Assembly (NCBI GenBank): GCA_964575425.1
Contig: CAZNRD010000028.1
Location: 1-39,068 of the forward strand
Length of the DNA stretch: 39,068 nucleotides
Origin: DATEAV01 sp964575425
GTDB taxonomy: Bacteria; Chloroflexota; Anaerolineae; Anaerolineales; E44-bin32
Direction of reading: 5' to 3'
Part shown: piece after piece, positions 16,972-25,186 of the stretch
Layout: each line of letters opens with the position of its first letter
Position numbering within the stretch: position 1 is the stretch's first letter
Translations under genes and position numbers: made by a program
Notes under the pieces: generated by a model
Told to the model about the DNA's origin: nothing
Databases searched by the model: none
What the model saw: only the letters and a program-made list of their open reading frames with translations

Positions 16972-17697
16972 CTAGATTGCTTCTTGCGGAGCATGCTCCA
17001 CCCCTGACGAGTTCGGGTCCGGGGGCAGGAGGTGTGCGCCCAGGTCGGCGGTAGAGGTGAGAATCAAGTCGGCGCCGGCGGCTGTCAGCTCATCAACGCC
17101 GCCGAATCCGCACAACACGCCAGCGGTCTGAGCACCGGCGGCGCGGCCGGCGCGAATGTCGACTGTAGTGTCGCCCACCATCAGGCAGTCGGATGGTGGG
17201 CTGCCCAGACGGTGCGCCGCCCACAGCACGGGGGCCGGATGCGGCTTGGCCCGCCAGCAGGTGCGGCCGGTCACAACACACTGGAAGTAGGAAGACAGCG
17301 ACCAGGCTTCGAGGAAGGCATGCGTGCTGTGGGCCTCGCGCGCCGTGACGATGGCCAACGGATAGTGCGCGCACAAGCGGCGCAGCGCTTCGGGCACGCC
17401 AGAGACAGGCTGGAGACCGTCCCTGGGGCTCTCACCGCGCAGGGCGTGGAGGCCCGTCAGGAACGGACCAAGCAGGTTGTCGAGCCCGAGTCGGTCTGCA
17501 GTGGCATAGGCGGCGTTGGCCACACCCTCGCTCGCCATCAGCCATCGGCGAGCAATGTGCGATGCACTCTCGGCGGGCAGGAGGCGGGCCAACAGCGCAG
17601 CCAGGCGCCGGATGTACAGGTCGTCGGTGTCGGCCAGGGTGCCGTCGAGATCGAACAGCAAGGCGCGAATGCGAGCGGGGTCGAAGCCTTGGCTCAT
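16972..17697 (-). CDS. HAD-family phosphatase (phosphoglycolate phosphatase-like)
   Basis: A 241-residue haloacid dehalogenase-type hydrolase. Motif I is FDLDGTLADTDD (nucleophile Asp16, Asp18), a motif II threonine lies in IVTAREAHSTH, the lysine in RAKPHPAPV, and motif IV is GDTTVD. A helical cap domain is inserted between motifs I and II. Substrates of this group are small phosphate esters; phosphoglycolate or a sugar phosphate is possible. The ATG at 17697 overlaps the stop of the metalloprotease gene in an ATGA arrangement, so translation is coupled. A longer frame to 17769 would lie within the protease gene. It converges with EcfT across an 86-base gap holding only weak hairpins. Confidence 0.88.
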   Translation of the reverse strand: MSQGFDPARIRALLFDLDGTLADTDDLYIRRLAALLARLLPAESASHIARRWLMASEGVANAAYATADRLGLDNLLGPFLTGLHALRGESPRDGLQPVSGVPEALRRLCAHYPLAIVTAREAHSTHAFLEAWSLSSYFQCVVTGRTCWRAKPHPAPVLWAAHRLGSPPSDCLMVGDTTVDIRAGRAAGAQTAGVLCGFGGVDELTAAGADLILTSTADLGAHLLPPDPNSSGVEHAPQEAI

Positions 17698-19106
17698 GGG
17701 AGGCGGGCGGGGAAGGGAATCGCCTTGCGCAGTGCAGCCAGGGTGTCGGCATTGGGGGCGAGGAGCCATAGTGTCTGGTCGGATTGCCGCTCAAGTAACA
17801 CTTCGCCCGGGCTGTTGCTCCAGGTCAGACGGTAGGCGGAGGCGGAGCCCGGACCGAAGCGCGCCTGACCGTAGGCGTGGAAAGCCGAGAAGAACTCCTG
17901 CGCGTCGGCGAAGCGGTCCCAGCGGATGAGCACGATGAATGCACTCTCGCCAGAGGCATCGTCTCTCAGTGTCACATAGCGGTCCCCACCCCAGCCCTCG
18001 CAGGCCGCGGCCGCGTCGGGAAGCTGCGTTTCGAGGGTCAGGCGCAGCATCCACTCCCCCAAGGTGCCTCGGTCGACTTCGTGCCAGGTCCCGCCCAACG
18101 TGGTTGCCAATTCCTCAGGGATCTCGGGTAGGGCGGGAATGTCCGCAGGGTAACGTTCGGGATGCAGGATTTGCTCGCTGGCGACAGGCGGCTGGGCATA
18201 GGCGGCATCGACCGCGGCCCAGTTCCCTTCAATATACAAATCCGTTGCGAAGTTCAGACCGTGAAGGTAGGGAAAGAGCAAATCCTGCTGGATGAATTCG
18301 GGAGCGGTGTTGAAGATGGGGGTCTGGAGGGAGCGATAGTAGTCCTGCAGGTCCCGCCAGTCATTGGCGGAGGCATACATGCGGAGCCACTGTGTGCTGA
18401 GCAGAGTGGCGTCGCCTTCGAGCAGGGCCAGGACGGCGCGGCAGCGCTCGGGTTCGGCGCGGCAGGCCTCGGGGTTGTAGCCGAGGCCACGGTCGAGGTC
18501 GTAGGTCTGGTCCTGCAGTGCGTGGATGAATTCGTGTGCGTAGGCTAGGCGTTCGGCGCCGTCAAAGGTCTGGTCGGAGACGATGACCATCACGCCGGTG
18601 CGCTCGTCGTAGTACCCGGCGACCTGTTCGGAGTACAGTGCCTGATACAGCCCCCACAGATCGAGGCCCGGTTCGACCGCACCCAGCAGCGAAAACAAGA
18701 GGGCATCGACTTCGGCTTCCTCTGGTGAGTAGTCGCGCAGCAGCTCATCGACAAGTCGCTGCTGCAGTTGTTTGTGTGAGATCAGAAGACGCTCGACTGG
18801 GAAACGCGGACGCAGGCCGCGCAGATGGCTGACTTGGACCTCAATGGCATCCATCGCGGCTTCGACTTCAGGGGGGAGACCTGCGGCAATGGTCGGCGAG
18901 GGAACACCGGGCGAAGGCGAGGGAAGTGCGGGCAAGGGGGTTGTCGGGGGAACCGTGGCGGTGGGCGTGTGCATGGCGGCGAAGGGTGGGGGGAGCACGA
19001 GCGCCAGCAGCGCGACAGCAGCCAGGAACGCCAGGGTCAGCAGGCCGGCAGCTAGCCAAAGCAGCCAGTGTCTTGGCCGTTGAGTCTTCTCGGTCTTGCT
19101 GAGCAT
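17694..19106 (-). CDS. Membrane-anchored HExxH metalloprotease-like protein
   Basis: A 470-residue protein. Residues 14-38 form one transmembrane segment after a short basic N-terminus, followed by a Pro/Ser/Thr-rich linker (about 40-75). The rest is probably extracellular. A zinc-protease motif HEFIH at residues 191-195 and a possible third ligand Glu230 in LLEGDAT give a gluzincin-like set. Substrate unknown. ATG 19106 follows a TGATACAAT box by eight bases, and no Shine-Dalgarno is present; the track's longer N-terminus lacks coding character. It ends in an ATGA overlap with the HAD gene. It could be a regulated outer-surface protease or a metal-dependent hydrolase; family membership rests on the two motifs. 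Confidence 0.75.
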   Translation of the reverse strand: MLSKTEKTQRPRHWLLWLAAGLLTLAFLAAVALLALVLPPPFAAMHTPTATVPPTTPLPALPSPSPGVPSPTIAAGLPPEVEAAMDAIEVQVSHLRGLRPRFPVERLLISHKQLQQRLVDELLRDYSPEEAEVDALLFSLLGAVEPGLDLWGLYQALYSEQVAGYYDERTGVMVIVSDQTFDGAERLAYAHEFIHALQDQTYDLDRGLGYNPEACRAEPERCRAVLALLEGDATLLSTQWLRMYASANDWRDLQDYYRSLQTPIFNTAPEFIQQDLLFPYLHGLNFATDLYIEGNWAAVDAAYAQPPVASEQILHPERYPADIPALPEIPEELATTLGGTWHEVDRGTLGEWMLRLTLETQLPDAAAACEGWGGDRYVTLRDDASGESAFIVLIRWDRFADAQEFFSAFHAYGQARFGPGSASAYRLTWSNSPGEVLLERQSDQTLWLLAPNADTLAALRKAIPFPARLP

Positions 19107-19114
19107 GGTGCCCG

Positions 19115-19123
19115 ATTGTATCA
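19115..19123 (-). promoter_or_regulatory. Extended -10 box of the metalloprotease gene, likely leaderless
   Basis: On the minus strand the sequence reads TGATACAAT, a TGn extension with TACAAT, ending eight bases before ATG 19106. It lies in the 43-base gap after the DUF2817 gene. Confidence 0.55.
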
Positions 19124-19149
19124 CTCGGGACTGGATGCGCGCGCCAAGA

Positions 19150-20268
19150 TTATGGAGCGAGGTAGTATTCAGCGCGCAAGATGCCCTCGAACGCCTGACG
19201 GGCATCGGCGAGGGCTTTGGACTGCCACTGCCTCTCGCGGGGGAAGAACAGGGCCTCGAAGGCATCCTCGATCTGCTGGCGGACTCCTTCCGGCGCGCCG
19301 TACCAGTACGCCTGGTTTTCGAGCGCCATCGTCCTCAGGCTGTGGAGAACGGCGCCGACCGTTTCGCCGACCGTGCCGAACTCGAATGAGGTGGCGTACA
19401 GATGCCGCCGAGGCCACTCTTGCCGGAAGGTCTGGTACTCCCAGTCGATCATGTCGCCGAGGATGCTGTAGAACTCGGCGGGATCTGTCTTGGCGAGGCG
19501 TGGGTAGGCGAAGCGCCGTGCGAGGGAGGTGGAGTCGGCGGGCTCGAGGTAGGAGTTGACGATGGTCATCCGATATCGAGGGCCGTAGCCGGTGTGCATG
19601 TCGAGGTGAAGGATCTGTCGGTGGCGCTCGGCCTGCTGTCGCAAGAGGCCCATCACCACCTGTGTTTCCTCCTGCAACGAATCCCCACCGTAGTGCAAAC
19701 CTCGAAACGAGCGGTACTGGCCGAGCAGCACCGCGCGGCGGAGGCGCGCCGGACCCAGACGCAGCAGCGCGCACAGCAGTCCGGCGGCGAAGCGCAGCCG
19801 GGCTGAGGCGAGGTTCCGCATTGGGGCGCGCGGTTCGAGGCAGCGCGCGATGCGGTGATAGTCAGGGTTTGAGCGCGGGTCCAGGCAGGCGGGGCCGGTG
19901 ACGAAGTTGCGGTTCAGGTCGACGTTGCTGGCGTTGGTGCGGCGGCGGTGCTTCATGCCCCAAGGGTTGATGGGGTGGACGAGGAGCAGGCTGGTTTCGG
20001 TGGGATCCAGGCGCGGCAGGAATTCGCGCACCAACACTTCGAGCATGGCGGAGCCGACGTAGCCTTCGATGCCGTGTTCGCCGACGGTGAAGACGAGGGA
20101 TTTCGCGGGCTCGCGGGTTGCCTCCGCCTCGATGGCGGCAATTGGCAGGCCCGAGGCCAAGGGCCACTCCGACCAGATCGCCTGGGGCCACTGCAGGCGC
20201 ACCAAGTCCAGGCTGGAGCGGAAGCGGCGCTGGCAGTCGTCGAAGGAGTCAAGGAAGAGCGGGTCCAT
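19150..20268 (-). CDS. M14-like metallopeptidase, DUF2817 family
   Basis: A 372-residue protein with carboxypeptidase-type features: GEHGIEG with His65 and Glu68 (HxxE zinc pair), HPINPWGMKHRRRTNASNVD, the DLNRNF motif, a third candidate ligand in LHLDMHTGYG, and a glutamate in SFEFGT near the catalytic position. This matches DUF2817, a group related to peptidase M14. Exact substrates are not established; cleavage of small amidated or peptidic compounds is plausible. ATG 20268 gives the best N-terminus (DPLFLDSF); ATG 20289 would overlap the upstream transporter gene by 14 bases. The close linkage to a DcuC-type carrier suggests that the carrier's substrate is hydrolysed inside the cell. Confidence 0.82.
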   Translation of the reverse strand: MDPLFLDSFDDCQRRFRSSLDLVRLQWPQAIWSEWPLASGLPIAAIEAEATREPAKSLVFTVGEHGIEGYVGSAMLEVLVREFLPRLDPTETSLLLVHPINPWGMKHRRRTNASNVDLNRNFVTGPACLDPRSNPDYHRIARCLEPRAPMRNLASARLRFAAGLLCALLRLGPARLRRAVLLGQYRSFRGLHYGGDSLQEETQVVMGLLRQQAERHRQILHLDMHTGYGPRYRMTIVNSYLEPADSTSLARRFAYPRLAKTDPAEFYSILGDMIDWEYQTFRQEWPRRHLYATSFEFGTVGETVGAVLHSLRTMALENQAYWYGAPEGVRQQIEDAFEALFFPRERQWQSKALADARQAFEGILRAEYYLAP

Positions 20269-20275
20269 GGCGGTC

Positions 20276-21715
20276 TCAGAAGGGGCCATACCCGATGACG
20301 GCGGCCAGGGCGAGGAAGGCCAGCGACAGAGCCGCGATCAAAGCCCAGAGGCCCGCGGTCCAGCGGATCCACTTTGCATAAGGGACGGCGGCCAGTCCCA
20401 GCGAGATGAGGAGCACGGGGTTGGTCGGGTATGCCAAGTTCGAGAATCCATCGCCGAAGCAGTAGGCCAGGACGGCCGTCTGGCGCGTCAGGCCGATCAG
20501 CCCGGCCAGCGGGATCAAGATCGGCATGAGCAGGAACGCCTTGGCTGAGGCGGAGGCGACAAAGAATTCGATGAGGAGAGTGACAAGGTAGACGGCGGCT
20601 GCGGCGACCACTGGATTGCTCGCTTCGAAGGCCAGCGAGGCGTGGTGCAGGACGGTGTCCATGACCTGGCCCTGGCTAACGATATGCTTGACACTGGCTG
20701 CCATCAAGATCAGCGGGATGGCGGGGGCGATGCCGGCCAGACCCTGGCCCACCGAGCGAAGCACGGTGCGGCGACCTGCGCCGGAGAGCCAGCCCGCACC
20801 CACGCCGGCTGCCAGGAACAGGAGGCCGACGAGTGGGAGAGAGTAGTCCGAAAGGCCAGGGACAAACGGGCCAGCAATCAGCACCAGCAGAATGAGGGCA
20901 AGGCAGACGCCGAACCACGCTGCGGCTTGGCGCATAGTGAGCTGAGTGGAGGCTTTGGGCAATGGGACAGGAAACCGATGCGCCTCGCCTTGGTGGCTGG
21001 CAGCACCGCTGGCCGCCTCCTTATCCAGACGCCGGGCATAGCGAACGAGGAACAGAGCAAGAAGTGCGTACATCACCATGAAGATCGGCACCCTCAGCCA
21101 CGCGCCGGAGAAGAGAGGCAGTTGGGCCAGCCGTTGGGCAATGCCGATGGTGAACGGGTTGGTAATGGCGGCGGTAAAACCCATGTTGGTAGCCAGGATG
21201 CTCATGCCCAGGCCGAGGAGGGCATCCCAGCCCAGGGAATAGGAAAGCGCGATCACCAACGGCACCAGAGGGACAACTTCTTCAAAGATGCCAAAGAAAG
21301 CCCCCAGGCTCATGAACAGGAAGGAGATCGCAAGGAGCAGCGCGTACTTCCGACCGCCGAAGCGCGCCACCACATGCTGCAGCACGAGGCGCAGCAGCCC
21401 GCAGCCGTCGAGGACGGCGAAGGATGCGCCGACGAAGAGCAGGAAGACGATGATGGTGAGGATCGTCAGGCCATCGGGGCTGCCAAGCACCTCCAGCGGC
21501 GCTGTTAGCCAGCGCCAAGCCGGGTAGTCCGGCTGGGGCAGGGTGCGGTACGAGCCCGGGATGATGACCTGACGTCCCTCCGACTCCGCGCGAGCGTAGC
21601 TGCCCGCCGGCATGACTCGGGTCAGGATTCCAGCACCGATCATCAGTGCAAACAGAATCAAGGCCGCCTGTGCGAAGGAGCGGGTGCTGATGCGGATGCC
21701 GGCGCGGTTTTCCAT
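20276..21715 (-). CDS. DcuC/YfcC-family membrane carrier
   Basis: A 479-residue protein with about 12 hydrophobic helices. It resembles the YfcC/DcuC branch of the ion-transporter superfamily: an early RVMPAGSYAR segment, the helical-hairpin FFGIFEEVVPLVPL, TNPFTIGIAQ, and the C-terminal SASAKAFLLMPI and NLAYPTNPVLL segments. Such carriers are linked to dicarboxylates, peptides or amino-acid derivatives. ATG 21715 is set by GGAGG seven bases upstream; the TTG/ATG further upstream is not needed. The next gene (DUF2817 peptidase) starts within or 8 bases after the stop, so they form an operon. Direction and substrate are unknown. Confidence 0.85.
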   Translation of the reverse strand: MENRAGIRISTRSFAQAALILFALMIGAGILTRVMPAGSYARAESEGRQVIIPGSYRTLPQPDYPAWRWLTAPLEVLGSPDGLTILTIIVFLLFVGASFAVLDGCGLLRLVLQHVVARFGGRKYALLLAISFLFMSLGAFFGIFEEVVPLVPLVIALSYSLGWDALLGLGMSILATNMGFTAAITNPFTIGIAQRLAQLPLFSGAWLRVPIFMVMYALLALFLVRYARRLDKEAASGAASHQGEAHRFPVPLPKASTQLTMRQAAAWFGVCLALILLVLIAGPFVPGLSDYSLPLVGLLFLAAGVGAGWLSGAGRRTVLRSVGQGLAGIAPAIPLILMAASVKHIVSQGQVMDTVLHHASLAFEASNPVVAAAAVYLVTLLIEFFVASASAKAFLLMPILIPLAGLIGLTRQTAVLAYCFGDGFSNLAYPTNPVLLISLGLAAVPYAKWIRWTAGLWALIAALSLAFLALAAVIGYGPF

Positions 21716-21868
21716 GGTATTGCCTCCGGTCGCTTTCAAGGTGAGGTGAGACGCAGTCGCAATGGGCAGGTGTGTGTGGTTGCGCGAAGGTGCGTTGAAA
21801 GCACATCGTGGACTGCTTTTGGATGACGCCTGCGCCCGCTGCCGCGAGTCCTGGGGATTGAATCCGTC

Positions 21869-23416
21869 TTAGCGGGTGATGCGGCGCATCTGCTCGTAGA
21901 GCGGCCGCAGGCGCGAATACATCTGGCGGTAGACGCGCTGATACAGTTCGGTGTAGATGGCGTGCGCCTCCGGCTCGGGCTCGAAAGTCTTCCCCGGGTG
22001 GGTCATTTCGTTCACGGCGGTCTCGAAATCGGGGTGCAGGCCAAGGCCGACGGCGGCGTCGATGGCTGCGCCCAGGCCCGAGGCTTCGTAGATATGCGGC
22101 CGCGAGGCGGGCAAGCCAAAGACATCGGCGGTGAGCTGCATGGCGGCCTCGCTCTGGCTGCCGCCGCCCGCCACGCGCACCGCGGTGATGGGGACGCCGC
22201 TGCGCTTCGAAGTCCGCTCCGCGCCTTCGCGCAGCGCGTAGGCCAGTCCCTCGAGGATGGCGCGGTAGAGATGGGCACGTGTGTGTACGTCGCCGAAACC
22301 GATGACCGCGCCACGCGCCTCTGGTCCTGGGTGGCGCAGCCCGGGCGACCAGTAGGGCTGGAGGGTCAGCCCCTGTGAGCCGGGCGGAACGGCGCGGACC
22401 AGTTCGTCGAACAGGGCCTCAGGCTCGACGCCGCGCTCTTCGGCGATTCGTTGCTCCCGCAGACCGAACTCGTGCTTGAACCAGGTGACCATCCAGTAGC
22501 CGCGGTAGATCTGCAGCTCGAGGCTGTAGGCGCCGGGCACGGCCGAGGGGTACGGCGGGATGAGGGGGATGATCTCGACGTACTTGCGATGGGTGGTGTT
22601 GATCGTGGCCGTTGTGCCGTATGAGAGGCAGGCGATGTGGGGGTCGAGGCAGCCGGCTCCGAGCACCTCGCATGCCTTGTCGGCAGCAGCGGCGATGAGT
22701 GGCAGGCCGGCCGGGATGCCGGTGGTTTCCGAGGCTTCCGCCGTGATCTCGCCCAATGGCTGCGTTGGCGGGACAAGGTCGGGCAGGAGCTTCGGGTCCA
22801 TCGGAACCGCCTGCCACTTCCAGTCCCATTTGCTCGCCCAGCGTTGGTGTTTGTAATCGAACGGCACATAGCCAACCTGGCAGCCGACCGAGTCGACGTA
22901 ACGGTCGATGAGCCGATATGTGAGGTATCCGGAGAGAAACAGGTACTTGTGGGTGCGATCCCAGATTCCCGGCTGATGGGTCCGTATCCAGTTGGCCTCG
23001 GCCTCAGCCTGAAGGTAGGCGACAGTATCGGACATGCCGGCGAGGCGAAATGCCACCCCCCACAACCCCCCGACTGGCTTGAGGCCCTCCGTGCGGCGCT
23101 GGTCGAGCCAGACGATGGCGGGACGCAGCGGCCGGCCGTCGCGGTCCAGGTTGATGACCGTCGAGCGCTGGGTGGTGAGAGCAACTCCTGCGAGCGATTC
23201 GCGGCGGACGTCGGGCATCGACCACAGCACCTGACACGCCTGGCATACGGCTTCCCAGAAGGCCTCTGGGCGCTGTTCGGCCAACCCCGGGGCGTCCGAG
23301 AAGTAGGGCTCGATGGGGACCCGGCTGCGCGCCAGCAGCGCGCCTCGCGCGTCGAAGAGAAGAGCCCGGACGCTCTGCGTGCCGTTGTCGATTGCCAGGA
23401 TGTGTTCGCGGCTCAT
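21869..23416 (-). CDS. FGGY-family carbohydrate kinase
   Basis: A 515-residue kinase of the FGGY family. The N-terminal phosphate-binding loop is AIDNGTQSVRALLFD (residues 8-22), and Asp246 in AAAADKACE is the likely catalytic base. A second ATP-binding region has VAGGGSQSEAAMQLTADVFG. The family phosphorylates glycerol, xylulose, rhamnulose or similar compounds. It is 25 bases downstream of a glycerol-3-phosphate dehydrogenase gene and in an operon with an alkyl-DHAP-synthase-like enzyme, so glycerol or dihydroxyacetone-like substrates are plausible, but the glycerol-kinase signature is not convincing. A GGAGGAG sequence precedes the ATG. Confidence 0.88.
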   Translation of the reverse strand: MSREHILAIDNGTQSVRALLFDARGALLARSRVPIEPYFSDAPGLAEQRPEAFWEAVCQACQVLWSMPDVRRESLAGVALTTQRSTVINLDRDGRPLRPAIVWLDQRRTEGLKPVGGLWGVAFRLAGMSDTVAYLQAEAEANWIRTHQPGIWDRTHKYLFLSGYLTYRLIDRYVDSVGCQVGYVPFDYKHQRWASKWDWKWQAVPMDPKLLPDLVPPTQPLGEITAEASETTGIPAGLPLIAAAADKACEVLGAGCLDPHIACLSYGTTATINTTHRKYVEIIPLIPPYPSAVPGAYSLELQIYRGYWMVTWFKHEFGLREQRIAEERGVEPEALFDELVRAVPPGSQGLTLQPYWSPGLRHPGPEARGAVIGFGDVHTRAHLYRAILEGLAYALREGAERTSKRSGVPITAVRVAGGGSQSEAAMQLTADVFGLPASRPHIYEASGLGAAIDAAVGLGLHPDFETAVNEMTHPGKTFEPEPEAHAIYTELYQRVYRQMYSRLRPLYEQMRRITR

Positions 23417-23440
23417 CAGTCTCCTCCACCCCGATGGGGT

Positions 23441-25027
23441 TCAACGGGGAACAGCGTAGCATGTTTTCCACAGAGAAGCGTACGCCTGGACTTCTTGCCG
23501 CCAGCGTTCGTCGTCCCAGCCCAGCTCAGGCTGGACGATGAAGCGAATGCGGTCCAGAAGCGGCAAACCTCCGTCAAGGCTGGTAAGGCCCAGGCGAAGG
23601 CGCCGAAGCAGCAGGTCGTCGAGATGGACCACGCCCTCCGCCCGCGCGGCCCAGCGCAGCTCGGCCCAAAGTGAGAGGCTGCCCGGGATGGTCTCGAGTT
23701 CGCAGGGTTGGGCGGCAGCGACCAGGGCCGGGGAATCGGCCCCGTAACGGCCGAGCAGGCGCAGCCGGGCTGCGGGGTCGAGCGGCGCGCGCAGGGCGGA
23801 TTCGAGCGCCGGCGGGTCGAGGACGCGGCCGTGCTGCTCGAAGCGAGCCTCACGCGGCAGGCGCGAGCGCACGGCGCGCAGCGCGTCGATGGCCATGCGG
23901 CGGAACGTGGTCAGCTTGCCGCCGCTGACGGTGAGCAGGCCGTCCTCCTCCCAGAGGACATGTTCGCGCGACTCTTTCGAAGGGTCGGCCTTGCCGGTAT
24001 CGACAACGGCGCGGATGCCGGCCTGGGTTGACAGGACATCTCCAGGGCCGATTTCAAGCGTTGGGAAGACGTGACCAAGTGCGGTCAACAGGTAGTCGAG
24101 CTCGGAGGGCTGGATGGCGGGATCGGTCTTAGCAGGACGGCCGTAGTCGACGTCCGTTGTGCCGGCGAGGACCACACCCTCCCACGGGTACACGTAGAGA
24201 GGGCGGTGGTCGACAGGATGGAGGAAGCACACTGCGCGAGTGAGAGGCAGTCGGGAGATGGGGAGGAAGAGATGACTGCCTCGCAGTCGGCGCAGGCGAG
24301 GAACGCCGCCCACCTGAGAGCGCAGCTCATCCGCCCAGGCTCCTGTGGCTGAGATAACCGCCGAGGCCTGGACTTCGGCGGTGCGCCCGCCGGAATCGGG
24401 AGCCTGGTCGCTCACCACAACACCGACCACGCTGCCCGAACGCTGGCGCAGAAGGCTCTCGGCCCGGGCATAGTTCAGGGCATGGCCTCCCTGACGAACT
24501 GCTTCGCGGAGCAGCCGGAGAACTAGGCGCGCGTCGTCCGTTTGAGCGTCGAAATAGCGAAAGCCGCCCACAACGTCGGCGCCCGCGAGCGGGGGGCAGA
24601 GGTCGAGCAGACCCGCGGCGTCGTAGCGGCGGTGTCCCCATTTGAGAGCAAGCACGTCGTAAAGAACCAGGCCAGCGCCAAAGACCCACGGTGGTATCGG
24701 ATCACGGCGGAGACAGACCATCAGCTGCGGGAGCGAGGTGACCAACCCGCGGCCCTCACGCAGAAGGCGCTCGCGCTCCCGCACTGACTGCCAGGTGAGC
24801 TTGATCTGGCCGTTGCGGAGGTAGCGCAAGCCCCCGTGGACGAGCTTCCCTGAACGGCTGGAGGTGCCGGAGGCGAAGTCGTCCGCCTCGACGAGCAGGG
24901 TGCGCAGCCCGGCGCGGACCGACTCTCGCAGGATTCCGGCGCCGGTGATGCCTCCGCCAATGACGATCACATCCCAGGGCCTGTTGAGTTCCGACCAGGT
25001 GCGCTCACGCCAGCCGCGATCCCACAT
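23441..25027 (-). CDS. glpD: FAD-dependent glycerol-3-phosphate dehydrogenase
   Basis: A 528-residue flavoprotein with the dinucleotide-binding motif VIGGGITGAG (residues 22-31) and the family signatures SGTSSRSGKLVHGGLRYL and ESREHVLWEEDGLLTVSGGKLTTFRRMA. It oxidises sn-glycerol 3-phosphate to dihydroxyacetone phosphate and passes electrons to quinone at the membrane. The C-terminal helical domain is present. ATG 25027 is preceded by GGGAGG. It is flanked by the FGGY kinase and the alkyl-DHAP-synthase-like gene, so it probably feeds DHAP to, or drains it from, that route. The 159-base gap upstream (25028-25186) contains no recognised element. Confidence 0.92.
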   Translation of the reverse strand: MWDRGWRERTWSELNRPWDVIVIGGGITGAGILRESVRAGLRTLLVEADDFASGTSSRSGKLVHGGLRYLRNGQIKLTWQSVRERERLLREGRGLVTSLPQLMVCLRRDPIPPWVFGAGLVLYDVLALKWGHRRYDAAGLLDLCPPLAGADVVGGFRYFDAQTDDARLVLRLLREAVRQGGHALNYARAESLLRQRSGSVVGVVVSDQAPDSGGRTAEVQASAVISATGAWADELRSQVGGVPRLRRLRGSHLFLPISRLPLTRAVCFLHPVDHRPLYVYPWEGVVLAGTTDVDYGRPAKTDPAIQPSELDYLLTALGHVFPTLEIGPGDVLSTQAGIRAVVDTGKADPSKESREHVLWEEDGLLTVSGGKLTTFRRMAIDALRAVRSRLPREARFEQHGRVLDPPALESALRAPLDPAARLRLLGRYGADSPALVAAAQPCELETIPGSLSLWAELRWAARAEGVVHLDDLLLRRLRLGLTSLDGGLPLLDRIRFIVQPELGWDDERWRQEVQAYASLWKTCYAVPR

Positions 25028-25186
25028 GGTCAGCCTCCCGCCACCACGTCCGGGTGGCCAAGCAACGCCCGGGCCGCCATCGACCGTCAGATAGTGGCCA
25101 GTGGTTGGGGTGCGGGCGGTGGAACACAGCGAAGCCAGCGTCGGTCACCAGTGGCACTTCATCGAACCATTCGTGCTTTCGTCTGC

